64,000 nucleotides of DNA from positions 186,001 through 250,000 of the forward strand of contig CAVQRN010000004.1 in NCBI GenBank assembly GCA_963715255.1, written 5' to 3'. Within the stretch, counting starts at the first letter, position 1; each line of letters begins with the position of its first letter. This document shows, piece by piece, positions 17,664-26,408 of this stretch. A program made the translations under genes and the position numbers. The notes under the pieces were generated by a model that saw only the letters and a program-made list of their open reading frames with translations, searched no databases and was not told the DNA's origin. The stretch comes from JAHEEL01 sp963715255. Lineage in GTDB: Bacteria > Actinomycetota > Acidimicrobiia > Spongiisociales > UBA5794.

Positions 17664-18022
17664 CCACCACGAAGGTGTTCCCGGCGATGTCTTGACCGGA
17701 ACGTGGACCTCGATCGTGGTTCAACCGGCACAGGAGGCACCGCACCGGCCCCTGAGACGAACGGCACGGTCGAACGGTGCCACCGGTTCCTGCTCGAAGC
17801 GTGTGCTTCCATCCGGACTGGGCGATCAGGAAACGACCGCGCCACCGGATTCAGCGGGTTCGTCCATGTCTCCCCCCGCCATCGATCCCACGGATCGCCC
17901 GGATGGGCAACCCCCAGCTGCACGATGGGGGACAACCTCCGTGAAGAGCACAATCCAAACGATCCCGAGAACATGGCCCGATGGGCCATGTCCTTTGCGT
18001 CGGTCCGGCCTATCGTTCACCC
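17664..18022 (+). other. intergenic stretch without a recognised gene
   Basis: Frames are open on both strands, as is common in GC-rich DNA, but none gives a recognisable protein, a convincing ribosome site or a repeat. I see nothing supportable here. Confidence 0.5.
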
Positions 18023-18727
18023 GTGTTCCGGTTCCCTCTTCTCGGCATCCCCGTCTCCGTCCACTGGTCGTTCTTGCTTGTTGCGGTGTTTGGGCTCGGT
18101 GTCTACTCGGGATGGGAGATCGCCGCATGGACCGGCGCGGTCTTCATCGCTGTTCTCCTCCACGAGTCCGGACACGCGTTCACGGCGAGGGCTTTCGGCG
18201 CCTCCCCGGTGTCGATCACCCTGTTCGCTCTCGGGGGCTTCACGTCGTGGGCCGCGTCTCGAGATCTCGGCCCCGGCCGGCGATTCGTCGTTTCGGCAGC
18301 CGGGTCGGCGGTCGGCATCACCGCCGGTTTGGGCGTAATCGCACTCAGCAGATCGGGAGCGATTGACGGTGTGTCCGATCTGGTCATCGTCTTCCTGCAG
18401 AGCTTCGTTTGGGCCGGACTCGTGTGGGGGATTCTCAACTGGATACCGATCCTGCCGCTCGATGGCGGGCACATGCTCAAACACGCCCTCGAGATCATCA
18501 CGCCGACGAAAGCAGCACCGGTTGCCCGCGTGGTCTCAGTCGTGACTGGTGGTGCGGTCGTGGCCGCCGCCTTCTACTACGGCGAGACCTTTCTCGCCAT
18601 CTTCGTGGCCATGATCACGTTTATGGGGTTCAGAGAGGGTGGGAGTGATCGACCCCGTGTGCGGAGGGAGCCGGAGCCTTCAGCCGAAGAGCCCCCGGGA
18701 ACAGATCCGCCGGTGTTCCCCATATGA
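18023..18727 (+). CDS. site-2 protease family (M50) intramembrane metalloprotease
   Basis: This polytopic protein of about 234 residues has the M50 zinc motif HESGH (His47, Glu48, His51 from GTG 18023) in the second membrane helix. The partner motif NWIPILPLDGGHM near residue 145-160 supplies the third ligand Asp. It resembles the SpoIVFB/Rip3-like compact class with four to six membrane helices. A hydrophilic Pro/Glu tail ends the protein; no CBS domains are seen. M50 proteases cut transmembrane substrates such as anti-sigma factors. I chose the GTG because PVSVHWSF follows soon after, as in homologues; an ATG at 17981 is possible. The substrate is not deducible. Confidence 0.85.
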   Translation: MFRFPLLGIPVSVHWSFLLVAVFGLGVYSGWEIAAWTGAVFIAVLLHESGHAFTARAFGASPVSITLFALGGFTSWAASRDLGPGRRFVVSAAGSAVGITAGLGVIALSRSGAIDGVSDLVIVFLQSFVWAGLVWGILNWIPILPLDGGHMLKHALEIITPTKAAPVARVVSVVTGGAVVAAAFYYGETFLAIFVAMITFMGFREGGSDRPRVRREPEPSAEEPPGTDPPVFPI

Positions 18728-18795
18728 GTAGCTGGGTAGCTGAGTAGCCGAGTAGCTGAGGAAGGCCGGCACAGTTCGCTACTCCGCTACTGCTC
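18726..18795 (+). repeat. 8-bp tandem repeat with inverted arm before rpsL
   Basis: Four units (GAGTAGCT, GGGTAGCT, GAGTAGCC, GAGTAGCT) occupy 18726-18757. The complementary CGCTACTC/CGCTACTG pair lies at 18777-18792. The block starts at the stop codon of the M50 gene and ends just before the str promoter. Confidence 0.75.
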
Positions 18796-18807
18796 AACCA
18801 AGCCGTC

Positions 18808-18837
18808 TTGCGCACTAGGGCGGGGGGCCGATATACT
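18808..18837 (+). promoter_or_regulatory. promoter for rpsL-rpsG-fusA-tuf
   Basis: TTGCGC (18808-18813) and TATACT (18832-18837) are 18 bases apart. The roughly 190-base leader to rpsL is otherwise without recognised elements. Confidence 0.75.
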
Positions 18838-19028
18838 CCCGCATCCGGTTTCCCGCCGGAGTCCGCGCTTACCCTGAGGCGTTCGCAAGAACGTTGTTGT
18901 GAGCGGAGTGACCCACAGAAGGGATCGGCGAAGTCACCGCGTGTGACGACGCCGGTTTTCGTTCGTTAGAACCCACGTTCCGAACTCATCGGGCTGGGGT
19001 GCATCGAGAAGAGAGAGACGGTACCGAC

Positions 19029-19400
19029 GTGCCGACCGTACAGCAGCTGGTCCGACAAGGCCGGACGCCGAAGCCGAAGAAATCGAAGACCGTTGGTCTC
19101 GCAGGATCGCCGCAGCGTCGCGGCGTCTGCACCCGTGTCTACACCGTGACACCGAAGAAGCCGAACTCTGCGCTTCGCAAGGTCGCCCGCGTGCGACTCA
19201 CCTCCGGCGCCGAAATCACCGCCTACATCCCTGGCGAGGGCCACAACCTCCAGGAGCACTCGATCGTCCTCGTTCGCGGTGGCCGTGTGAAAGACCTTCC
19301 GGGTGTTCGCTACAAGGTCATTCGTGGTGCCCTCGACGCCGCTGGTGTCGACGGGCGCAAGCAAGCCCGTTCCCGCTACGGAACGAAGAAGGAGTCCTAG
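19029..19400 (+). CDS. rpsL: 30S ribosomal protein S12
   Basis: This 123-residue protein begins with GTG at the standard PTVQQLVRQGR start. The decoding-site loop TPKKPNSALRK has Lys43 and Lys44, and GRVKDLPGVRYKVIRG follows near 85-100; these are the streptomycin-resistance positions and look wild type. S12 contacts the A-site codon-anticodon helix. It is first gene of the str operon. The frame extends upstream to 18999, but that extension is not conserved. Confidence 0.97.
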   Translation: MPTVQQLVRQGRTPKPKKSKTVGLAGSPQRRGVCTRVYTVTPKKPNSALRKVARVRLTSGAEITAYIPGEGHNLQEHSIVLVRGGRVKDLPGVRYKVIRGALDAAGVDGRKQARSRYGTKKES

Positions 19401-19402
19401 GC

Positions 19403-19870
19403 ATGCGTCGCGCACCAGCCGAGATTCGTAAACTCGAACCAGATTCGATCTACCGGTCCGTTCTCGTCTCCCAGCTCATCAACAAGGTGCTCTGGCGGGG
19501 CAAGAAGGGTGCCGCTCGCCGCATCGTGTACGGCGCCATGGACACCGTTGAGCAGCGCACCGGTTCGGACCCACTACCCGTCCTCAAGCGGGCCATCGAC
19601 AACATCCGGCCGGCCGTCGAGGTTCGATCCCGGCGCGTGGGGGGTTCGTCGTACCAGGTCCCCGTCGAGGTTCGCCCCCGGCGCGGTCAGACACTCGCCG
19701 TTCGCTGGCTCGTGGAATTCGCACGCAGGCGCAAGGAGCCCACGATGGCGGCGCGCCTTGCGAACGAGATTCTCGACGCCGCCAACCGCACGGGAGCGGC
19801 CGTGAAGCGCCGCGAAGACGTACACAAGATGGCGGAGTCCAATAAGGCCTTCGCCCACTACCGCTGGTAG
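19403..19870 (+). CDS. rpsG: 30S ribosomal protein S7
   Basis: This 155-residue protein matches S7, the primary 16S 3'-domain binder that nucleates head assembly: MRRAPAEIR start, LINKVLWRGKK, DNIRPAVEVRSRRVGGSSYQVP split over about 75-95, and MAESNKAFAHYRW at the end. It starts two bases after rpsL, so translation is probably coupled. In many bacteria S7 represses the str operon by binding the rpsL-rpsG spacer, but the spacer here is too short for such a site. Confidence 0.97.
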   Translation: MRRAPAEIRKLEPDSIYRSVLVSQLINKVLWRGKKGAARRIVYGAMDTVEQRTGSDPLPVLKRAIDNIRPAVEVRSRRVGGSSYQVPVEVRPRRGQTLAVRWLVEFARRRKEPTMAARLANEILDAANRTGAAVKRREDVHKMAESNKAFAHYRW

Positions 19871-19890
19871 TTCGAGAGCACCGATACCTC

Positions 19891-21975
19891 ATGGCACGCA
19901 GCATCCACCTCGAGAAGATCCGAAACATCGGGATCATGGCCCACATCGACGCGGGCAAGACCACGACGACCGAGCGGATTCTCTACTACACGGGACGCAC
20001 CTACAAGATGGGTGAGGTCCATGAAGGCGCGGCCGTCATGGACTGGATGGAACAGGAACAGGAACGCGGTATCACGATCACGTCCGCCGCAACGACCTGT
20101 GCGTGGGACGGTCACGTCATCAACATCATCGATACGCCCGGCCACGTCGACTTCACGGTCGAGGTCGAGCGTTCGCTTCGTGTCCTCGATGGCGCCGTCG
20201 CGGTGTTCGACGCGGTCTCCGGTGTTGAACCACAGTCGGAGACCGTCTGGCGTCAGGCCGACAAATACGGCGTTCCCCGGATCTGCTTCATCAACAAGAT
20301 GGACCGGATCGGCGCCGATTTCTACGCCGCCACGAGATCGATCGTCGATCGCCTCGGAGGCAACCCTGTTGCCATCCAGATCCCGATGGGTGCAGAGTCC
20401 GAATTCCACGGAGTCATCGATCTCGTCGAAATGAACGCCATCGTCTGGCACGACGAAGAAGGCAAAGAGCGCGAAGTCGTCGAGATCCCCGAGGAGTACC
20501 GCGAAGTAGCCCGGGAGTGGCATAACAAGATGCTCGACGTCGTCGCTGCCGAGGACGAAGCGCTTCTCGACAAGTACTTCGCAGATCATGATCTCGACCC
20601 GGCCGAAATCCGCACCGTCATCCGGCGTGGAACGATCAACCGGGACTTCGTTCCGGTGATGCTCGGTTCGGCATTCAAGAACAAGGGTGTCCAGCCGCTG
20701 CTCGACGCGATCGTTGCGTATCTCCCTTCACCGAAGGAACTTCCCCCGGTCGAAGGGTTCAAGCCCGGTCGAGAGGACGAGGTGATCACCCGCAGCGCCA
20801 AAGATGACGAACCGTTCTCAGCGCTGGCCTTCAAGATCATGACCGACCCCTACGTCGGGAAACTGACGTATTTCCGGGTCTACTCCGGCACCGCTTCCAA
20901 GGGCGATGCCGTGCTGAACACCACCGATGGCAAGAAGGAACGTTTCGGTCGACTCCTTCGGATGCACGCCGCCAAGCAGGTGGACATCGACGAGGTTCAC
21001 ACTGGGGACATCGTTGCCGCTGTCGGACTCAAGCACACGAAGACCGGCGACACCCTCTCGGCCGTGAATGCTCCAATCCAGTTGGAGTCGATGTCGTTCC
21101 CCGATCCGGTGATCTCGGTCGCGATCGAACCAAAGACCAAGGCAGACCAGGACAAACTCGGTGAAGCCCTCGCGAGACTCGCGGAGGAAGATCCCACTTT
21201 CCAGGTCAGCAGTGACGAGGAGACGGGCCAAACGATCATCGCCGGGATGGGCGAGCTGCACCTCGAAATCATCGTCGATCGCCTTCTGCGAGAGTTCAAG
21301 ATCGGGGCCAACGTTGGCCGTCCGCAGGTCGCCTACCGAGAGACGATCAAGAAGGCGGTCAACAAGATCGACGCGAAATTCAAGCGACAAACCGGCGGTT
21401 CCGGCATGTTCGCCCATGTGGTCGTCAACCTCGAACCGCTCGCCCCCGGCAGCGGGTTCGAGTTCGTCGACGCGGTCAAGGGCGGGAACGTTCCTCGCGA
21501 GTACATCGGGGCCGTCGAGAAGGGCATGCGGCAGGCGCTCGATTCGGGCATTCTCGCCGGCTACCCGCTCGTCGACTTGAAGGCATCGCTCATCGACGGT
21601 TCGGCCCACGCCGTGGACTCGAACGAGATGGCGTTCCGCATCGCAGGGTCGATGGCCCTAAAGGACGCAGCCAGAGCGGCCGGTATGAAGCTTCTCGAGC
21701 CCGTGATGGAGCTCGAGATCGTCACCCCTGAGGACTACCTGGGTGACGTCATCGGCGACCTCTCCTCTCGTCGAGGAAAAGTCGAGTCGATGGACCAACG
21801 TGGACACGGTCGGGTCGTGAAGGCCCTCGTGCCCCTCGCAGAGATGTTCGGGTACGCCACGGACTTGAGGTCACGCACCCAGGGCCGTGCAAGTTACTCG
21901 ATGCAGTTCCACTCGTACCAAGAAGTTCCGACCGCCGCCGCGCAGGAAATCGTGGCCAAGGTCAGAGGCGAATAG
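19891..21975 (+). CDS. fusA: elongation factor G
   Basis: This is EF-G of 694 residues, the translocation GTPase. The P-loop AHIDAGKTTTTER is near residue 18, RGITITSAATT, DTPGHVDFTVEVERS and NKMDR follow, and domains II-V end with the QEIVAKVRGE tail. Codons are mostly C/G-ending, in contrast with tuf, which starts 14 bases downstream. It is an ordinary translational EF-G rather than the EF-G2 type. It lies in the classical str operon order. Confidence 0.98.
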   Translation: MARSIHLEKIRNIGIMAHIDAGKTTTTERILYYTGRTYKMGEVHEGAAVMDWMEQEQERGITITSAATTCAWDGHVINIIDTPGHVDFTVEVERSLRVLDGAVAVFDAVSGVEPQSETVWRQADKYGVPRICFINKMDRIGADFYAATRSIVDRLGGNPVAIQIPMGAESEFHGVIDLVEMNAIVWHDEEGKEREVVEIPEEYREVAREWHNKMLDVVAAEDEALLDKYFADHDLDPAEIRTVIRRGTINRDFVPVMLGSAFKNKGVQPLLDAIVAYLPSPKELPPVEGFKPGREDEVITRSAKDDEPFSALAFKIMTDPYVGKLTYFRVYSGTASKGDAVLNTTDGKKERFGRLLRMHAAKQVDIDEVHTGDIVAAVGLKHTKTGDTLSAVNAPIQLESMSFPDPVISVAIEPKTKADQDKLGEALARLAEEDPTFQVSSDEETGQTIIAGMGELHLEIIVDRLLREFKIGANVGRPQVAYRETIKKAVNKIDAKFKRQTGGSGMFAHVVVNLEPLAPGSGFEFVDAVKGGNVPREYIGAVEKGMRQALDSGILAGYPLVDLKASLIDGSAHAVDSNEMAFRIAGSMALKDAARAAGMKLLEPVMELEIVTPEDYLGDVIGDLSSRRGKVESMDQRGHGRVVKALVPLAEMFGYATDLRSRTQGRASYSMQFHSYQEVPTAAAQEIVAKVRGE

Positions 21976-21988
21976 AAGGAGCACGCTG

Positions 21989-23179
21989 ATGGCGAAGGAG
22001 AAGTTTGAGCGGTCGAAGCCGCATGTGAATGTTGGGACGATGGGTCATATTGATCATGGGAAGACGACGTTGACGGCTGCGATTACGAAGGTGTTGGCGG
22101 AGTCGGGTGAGGGTTCGACGGTGTTTACGGCGTTTGATGATATTGATAAGGCTCCTGAGGAGCGTGAGCGTGGGATCACGATTGCGATTGCTCATGTGGA
22201 GTATGAGACGCCGAATCGTCATTATGCGCATGTTGATATGCCGGGGCATGCTGATTATGTGAAGAACATGATTACGGGTGCGGCGCAGATTGATGGTGCG
22301 ATTTTGGTGGTGTCGGCTGCTGATGGTCCGATGCCGCAGACGCGTGAGCATGTGTTGTTGGCTCGTCAGGTGGGTGTTCCGTTCATTGTGGTGTATATGA
22401 ACAAGACGGATCAGGTTGATGATGATGAGCTTTTGGATCTTGTTGAGCTCGAGGTTCGGGATCTTCTTTCTGAGTATGAGTTCCCTGGTGATGATGTGCC
22501 GGTGGTGCGTGGCAGCGCGTTGCAGGCGTTGGAGGGTGATGAGGCTGGTGCTGCGTCGATTGTGGAGTTGATGGAGGCGGTTGATTCGTATATTCCTCTG
22601 CCGATGCGTGATACGGAGAAGCCGTTTTCGATGCCGATCGAGGATGTGTTTTCGATTACGGGTCGTGGGACGGTGGTGACGGGTCGTGTTGAGCAGGGGA
22701 CGCTCAATGTTGGGGATCAGGTTGAGATTATTGGGTTGCGTGATTTGCAGAAGACGACGGTGACGGGTGTTGAGATGTTCCGGAAGCTTCTGGATTCTGC
22801 GTTGGCTGGGGACAATGTTGGTCTTCTTTTGCGGGGGATTGGGAAGGATGATGTGGAGCGGGGTCAGGTGATTGCGAAGCCTGGTTCGATTACTCCTCAT
22901 ACCGATTTTGAGGCTCAGGTGTATGTGTTGACGAAGGAGGAGGGTGGTCGTCACAATCCGTTCTTTGATGGGTATCGGCCGCAGTTCTATTTCCGTACGA
23001 CGGATGTGACGGGTTCGGTTTCGTTGCCTGCGGGTACGGAGATGGTGATGCCTGGGGACAATACGGAGATGACGGTGGTGTTGGGGAAGTCGATTGCGAT
23101 GGATGAGGGGTTGCGTTTCGCGATTCGTGAGGGTGGCCGTACGGTGGGTGCGGGTCGGGTTATCAAGATCATCAAGTAG
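21989..23179 (+). CDS. tuf: elongation factor Tu, copy 2
   Basis: The 396-residue protein is identical to that encoded at 1338. DNA identity with copy 1 extends from the RBS (21976) to the second base of the last sense codon (23175). It occupies the str-operon (tufA) position after fusA, while the other copy is in the tufB position. G/T-ending codons dominate, although fusA and rpsJ on either side prefer C. The GC-rich, repeat-like spacer after the stop separates it from the S10 operon. Two identical copies so different in codon choice from their surroundings suggest acquisition or recoding followed by gene conversion. Confidence 0.98.
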   Translation: MAKEKFERSKPHVNVGTMGHIDHGKTTLTAAITKVLAESGEGSTVFTAFDDIDKAPEERERGITIAIAHVEYETPNRHYAHVDMPGHADYVKNMITGAAQIDGAILVVSAADGPMPQTREHVLLARQVGVPFIVVYMNKTDQVDDDELLDLVELEVRDLLSEYEFPGDDVPVVRGSALQALEGDEAGAASIVELMEAVDSYIPLPMRDTEKPFSMPIEDVFSITGRGTVVTGRVEQGTLNVGDQVEIIGLRDLQKTTVTGVEMFRKLLDSALAGDNVGLLLRGIGKDDVERGQVIAKPGSITPHTDFEAQVYVLTKEEGGRHNPFFDGYRPQFYFRTTDVTGSVSLPAGTEMVMPGDNTEMTVVLGKSIAMDEGLRFAIREGGRTVGAGRVIKIIK

Positions 23180-23195
23180 AAGAAGTAAGGAAGCC

Positions 23196-23243
23196 CCCCT
23201 CCGCCCCGGAGGGGCACCTCCCCCCACCTTCGGCGGGGGGAGG
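23196..23243 (+). terminator. two adjacent GC-rich hairpins between tuf and rpsJ
   Basis: CCCCTCCG (23196-23203) pairs with CGGAGGGG (23207-23214). CCTCCCCCC (23217-23225) pairs with GGGGGGAGG (23235-23243). No T-run follows, so partial termination or an mRNA-processing role is possible. Confidence 0.5.
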
Positions 23244-23312
23244 GAGAAGGAGCAAGAGCCAAGTACCGAGACCTTCGGGACTCGGGACCGCTAGCTGAGG
23301 AGAGTTCACAAC

Positions 23313-23624
23313 ATGGCAGAAGAGCATCGGATCAGGATCCGACTCAAGGCATACGACCACTCGGTCGTAGACGAGTCGGCCCGCAAGATCGCGGAGACCG
23401 TGATCCGCACACAAGCAAAGATCAAAGGTCCGGTGCCACTGCCGACCCGTATCCATCGGTACTGCGTCATTCGCGGTCCGCACGTCGACAAGACGAGCCG
23501 CGAGCACTTCGAGATGCGTATCCACAAACGGCTAATCGACATCCTCGAGCCGACCCCCAAGACCGTTGACGCGCTCATGCGCCTCGACCTCCCGGCCGGT
23601 GTTGAAGTGGAGATCAAGACGTGA
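23313..23624 (+). CDS. rpsJ: 30S ribosomal protein S10
   Basis: This 103-residue protein is a standard S10: RIRLKAYDHSVVDESARKI start, GPVPLPTRIHRYCVIRGPHVDK in the middle, and IDILEPTPKTVDALMRLDLPAGVEVEIK at the end. It is part of the 30S head and is also NusE, the partner of NusG and NusB. It is the first gene of the S10 operon; the stop overlaps the GTG start of rplC. Confidence 0.98.
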   Translation: MAEEHRIRIRLKAYDHSVVDESARKIAETVIRTQAKIKGPVPLPTRIHRYCVIRGPHVDKTSREHFEMRIHKRLIDILEPTPKTVDALMRLDLPAGVEVEIKT

Positions 23625-24259
23625 AGACGATCATTGGTGAGAAGCTGGGCATGACCCAGGTCTTCGATGACGAGAACCGGGCAATTCCGGTGACCGTCAT
23701 CAAGGCCGGTCCCGTCCACGTGACACAGATCAAGCGACCCGAGACCGACGGCTATGCCGCGATCCAGATCGCATACAAAGAGATGACAACGAATCGGTCG
23801 AACCAGGCACAGGTCGGGCATTTCGCCAAGGCCGGCGTGGCGCCGCACCGATACATCGTCGAAGTCCGGGTCGACAATCCCGACGAGTATGTACTCGGTC
23901 AGGAGATCACGATCGGCGACGTGCTCCAGGCTGGTCAGCGCGCCGACGCCACCGGGATCTCGAAGGGCAAAGGATTCGCCGGTGTGATGAAGCGGCACGG
24001 TATGAAGGGCCAGGGAGCCAGCCATGGCGTCCACAAGGTCCACCGAGCCCCCGGCTCGATCGGTGCCTGCGCAACCCCGGCACGCGTGTTCAAGGGCAAG
24101 CGCATGCCGGGTCGTATGGGCGGAGACCAGACGACCGTGCTGAATCTCGACGTCATTCAGATCGACGCCGATCGCAACGTGCTGCTCCTCAAGGGCGCAG
24201 TTCCCGGCCCCAAGGGCGCCGTTGTGGTCGTGAGAGAGGCAGTGAAGAAGCATGTCTGA
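23621..24259 (+). CDS. rplC: 50S ribosomal protein L3
   Basis: This 212-residue protein has the L3 start IGEKLGMTQVFD, the globular barrel, and the long loop GFAGVMKRHGMKGQGASHG reaching toward the peptidyl-transferase centre, followed by KRMPGRMGGD. The GTG start overlaps the rpsJ stop (GTGA). Length and motifs are typical, with nothing missing. Confidence 0.97.
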   Translation: MKTIIGEKLGMTQVFDDENRAIPVTVIKAGPVHVTQIKRPETDGYAAIQIAYKEMTTNRSNQAQVGHFAKAGVAPHRYIVEVRVDNPDEYVLGQEITIGDVLQAGQRADATGISKGKGFAGVMKRHGMKGQGASHGVHKVHRAPGSIGACATPARVFKGKRMPGRMGGDQTTVLNLDVIQIDADRNVLLLKGAVPGPKGAVVVVREAVKKHV

Positions 24260-25001
24260 TCAACCAACCGCAGAGCTCTTCAAGGCCGACGGTACGCGAT
24301 CGGGCGAAGTCGATCTCAACCCGGACATCTTCGGCATCGAGCCGAACGAGGCCGTGATGCATCAGGTCGTTACCGCTCAGCTTGCTGCTGCACGCGCCGG
24401 TACTCATTCGACCAAGACCCGCGCCGAGGTGCGCGGTGGTGGTCGGAAGCCGTGGCGTCAGAAAGGTCTCGGTCGTGCCCGTCACGGATCGATCCGCGCT
24501 CCGCAGTGGATCGGCGGTGGTGTCGCTCACGGCCCGAAGCCCCGCGACTACTCCCAGCGGACCCCCAAGAAGATGAAGCGACTCGCCTTGCGCAGCGCCC
24601 TGTCGGCCAGGGCCGCAGACGGACAGATCAAGGTCGTCGAGGACTTTGGTGCCTGGACCGAACCGAAGACGAAGAATGCCACGGCGCTGCTCTCAGCAAT
24701 GGGCGTCACCGGCAAGGTGCTGCTTCTTGCGGAGGACCACGAGCGCACGGCCATCAAGTCGTTCCGAAACATCGACGGTGTGATCGCCTCGAACCTCGGA
24801 CAAGCCAACACCTACGACGTGCTCTGGGCCGAGACGGTCATCATGTCGAAGGGGACACTGGACCTCGGTCAGGACGTCCCCCGCGGCACCGCAGAGCACG
24901 CCGAACAAGCCGGAGGCCGCAAGCTCCAAGCCGCAAGCTCTGAGCCTGAAGCTGACAGCTTGAAGCCTGAAGTTGGCGACTCCGAAGGAGGCGCCGAATG
25001 A
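24252..25001 (+). CDS. rplD: 50S ribosomal protein L4 with C-terminal extension
   Basis: Residues 1 to about 213 are L4, which lines the exit tunnel: TKTRAEVRGGGRKPWRQKGLGRARHGSIRAP forms the tunnel loop near 55-85. The usual length is about 205-215, but this protein has 249 residues. The extra tail is built on a repetitive DNA stretch (24900-24975) of AGCT/GAAGC words that encodes KLQAASSEPEADSLKPE. The start overlaps rplC by eight bases. L4 is the autoregulator of the S10 operon in E. coli; no such leader is evident here. Confidence 0.96.
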   Translation: MSDQPTAELFKADGTRSGEVDLNPDIFGIEPNEAVMHQVVTAQLAAARAGTHSTKTRAEVRGGGRKPWRQKGLGRARHGSIRAPQWIGGGVAHGPKPRDYSQRTPKKMKRLALRSALSARAADGQIKVVEDFGAWTEPKTKNATALLSAMGVTGKVLLLAEDHERTAIKSFRNIDGVIASNLGQANTYDVLWAETVIMSKGTLDLGQDVPRGTAEHAEQAGGRKLQAASSEPEADSLKPEVGDSEGGAE

Positions 25002-25285
25002 AGAATCCGCGTGACATCATCTTCCAACCGATCGTGTCCGAGAAGTCGTACGACCTCATCGAGGAAGAGAACACCTACACGTTCGTCGTTGACCGCAGGG
25101 CCAACAAGACCGAAATCAAGCAGGCCGTCGCGTCGATCTTCGACGTGAAGGTCGTGTCCGTAAACACGATCAACCGCAAGGGGAAGCTCAAGCGAACCGG
25201 CTACATGCTCGGCAAGCGAAAAGACACCAAGCGTGCCATCGTCAAGCTCGCCGACGGCGACAAGATCGACATTTTCGAGGTATAG
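24998..25285 (+). CDS. rplW: 50S ribosomal protein L23
   Basis: This 95-residue protein matches L23, which sits at the tunnel exit and docks trigger factor and SRP: IIFQPIVSEKSYDLIEE start, YTFVVDRRANKTEIKQAV, and the KGKLKRTGYMLGKRKDTKRAIV loop. The ATG overlaps the rplD stop by four bases. Complete and ordinary. Confidence 0.97.
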   Translation: MKNPRDIIFQPIVSEKSYDLIEEENTYTFVVDRRANKTEIKQAVASIFDVKVVSVNTINRKGKLKRTGYMLGKRKDTKRAIVKLADGDKIDIFEV

Positions 25286-25289
25286 CGAC

Positions 25290-26123
25290 ATGGGTGTAAA
25301 GAAACTCAAGCCAACCTCGCCGGGCCGCCGGTTCCAGACCGTCTCCGACTTCGAGACCATCACGAAGTCGAAACCGGAGAAGAGCCTCCTGGCGAAACAG
25401 AAGCGGTCATCCGGCCGAAATGCCTATGGCCGCATCACCTCGCGTCACCGCGGTGGTGGCCATAAGAAGCGCTACCGGGTCGTCGACTTCCGGCGCACCA
25501 AGGATGGAATCCCCGCCAAGGTCGCAGCGATCGAGTACGACCCGAACCGCAATGCGCGCATCGCGCTGCTTCACTACGTCGACGGCGAGAAGCGGTACAT
25601 CCTCGCTCCCGTCAAGGTCGAGGTAGGGGACATGCTCGAATCCGGATCATCGGCCGATATTCGCCCAGGGAACGCGATGCCGCTGCGCAACATCCCAACC
25701 GGCACGATCGTGCACGCCGTTGAGCTTCGCCCCGGCGGTGGAGCCAAGATGGGCCGGTCCGCCGGTGCGTCGATTCAGCTCATGTCAAAGGAAGGCAAGT
25801 ACGCACTCGTGCGGCTGCCGTCCGGCGAGATGCGCCAGATCTTGCTCGACTGTCGAGCGACCATCGGCCAGGTGGGCAACACCGATGCCGAATTGGTCAA
25901 GATCGGCAAGGCAGGCCGCAACCGTTGGAAGGGCAAGCGCCCACAGTCCCGCGGTGTCGTCATGAACCCGGTCGATCACCCCCTCGGTGGTGGCGAAGGA
26001 CGCAGCTCGGGCGGTCGTCATCCGGTCAGCCCATGGGGCAAACCGGAGGGACGTACCCGCAAGAAGAACAAAGCCAGCGACAAGTACATCGTGCGCAGGC
26101 GAACCAAGAAGGGTCGGAGGTAG
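25290..26123 (+). CDS. rplB: 50S ribosomal protein L2
   Basis: This 277-residue protein matches L2, required for subunit association and peptidyl transfer: KPTSPGRRFQTV start, RHRGGGHKKRYR, the SH3-like core, and MNPVDHPLGGGEGRSSGGRHPVSPWGKPEGR with the conserved His near residue 230. It begins four bases after rplW. Complete, with the expected basic C-terminus. Confidence 0.98.
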   Translation: MGVKKLKPTSPGRRFQTVSDFETITKSKPEKSLLAKQKRSSGRNAYGRITSRHRGGGHKKRYRVVDFRRTKDGIPAKVAAIEYDPNRNARIALLHYVDGEKRYILAPVKVEVGDMLESGSSADIRPGNAMPLRNIPTGTIVHAVELRPGGGAKMGRSAGASIQLMSKEGKYALVRLPSGEMRQILLDCRATIGQVGNTDAELVKIGKAGRNRWKGKRPQSRGVVMNPVDHPLGGGEGRSSGGRHPVSPWGKPEGRTRKKNKASDKYIVRRRTKKGRR

Positions 26124-26126
26124 ACC

Positions 26127-26408
26127 ATGGCGAGGAGCCTGAAGAAGGGGCCGTTCGTCGACGAGCACCTCCTACGAAAGATCGAAGCGGCGAACGACCG
26201 CGGCGACAAGCGAGTGATCCGGACATGGAGCCGGCGTTCGACGATCACACCCGAGATGGTGAGCCTCACCATCGCTGTGCATGACGGTCGCAAGCATGTG
26301 CCGGTATACATCAGCGAGTCGATGGTCGGACACAAGCTCGGCGAGTTCGCCCCAACCCGGACGTTCCGGGGACATGCCCAGAGCGAGAAAGCAGCGAGGA
26401 AGCGATGA
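26127..26408 (+). CDS. rpsS: 30S ribosomal protein S19
   Basis: This 93-residue protein matches S19, a 30S head protein bridging to the 50S subunit: ARSLKKGPFVDEHLLRKI start, IRTWSRRSTITPEMV, and GEFAPTRTFRGHA at the end. It lies three bases after rplB, and the stop overlaps the rplV start. Confidence 0.97.
   Translation: MARSLKKGPFVDEHLLRKIEAANDRGDKRVIRTWSRRSTITPEMVSLTIAVHDGRKHVPVYISESMVGHKLGEFAPTRTFRGHAQSEKAARKR

Noticed and set aside
18023..18727. Protease paired with the sigma/anti-sigma genes at 3.7-4.7 kb
   Set aside because: They are 13 kb apart with no shared regulatory sign; regulated proteolysis remains only a family-level possibility.
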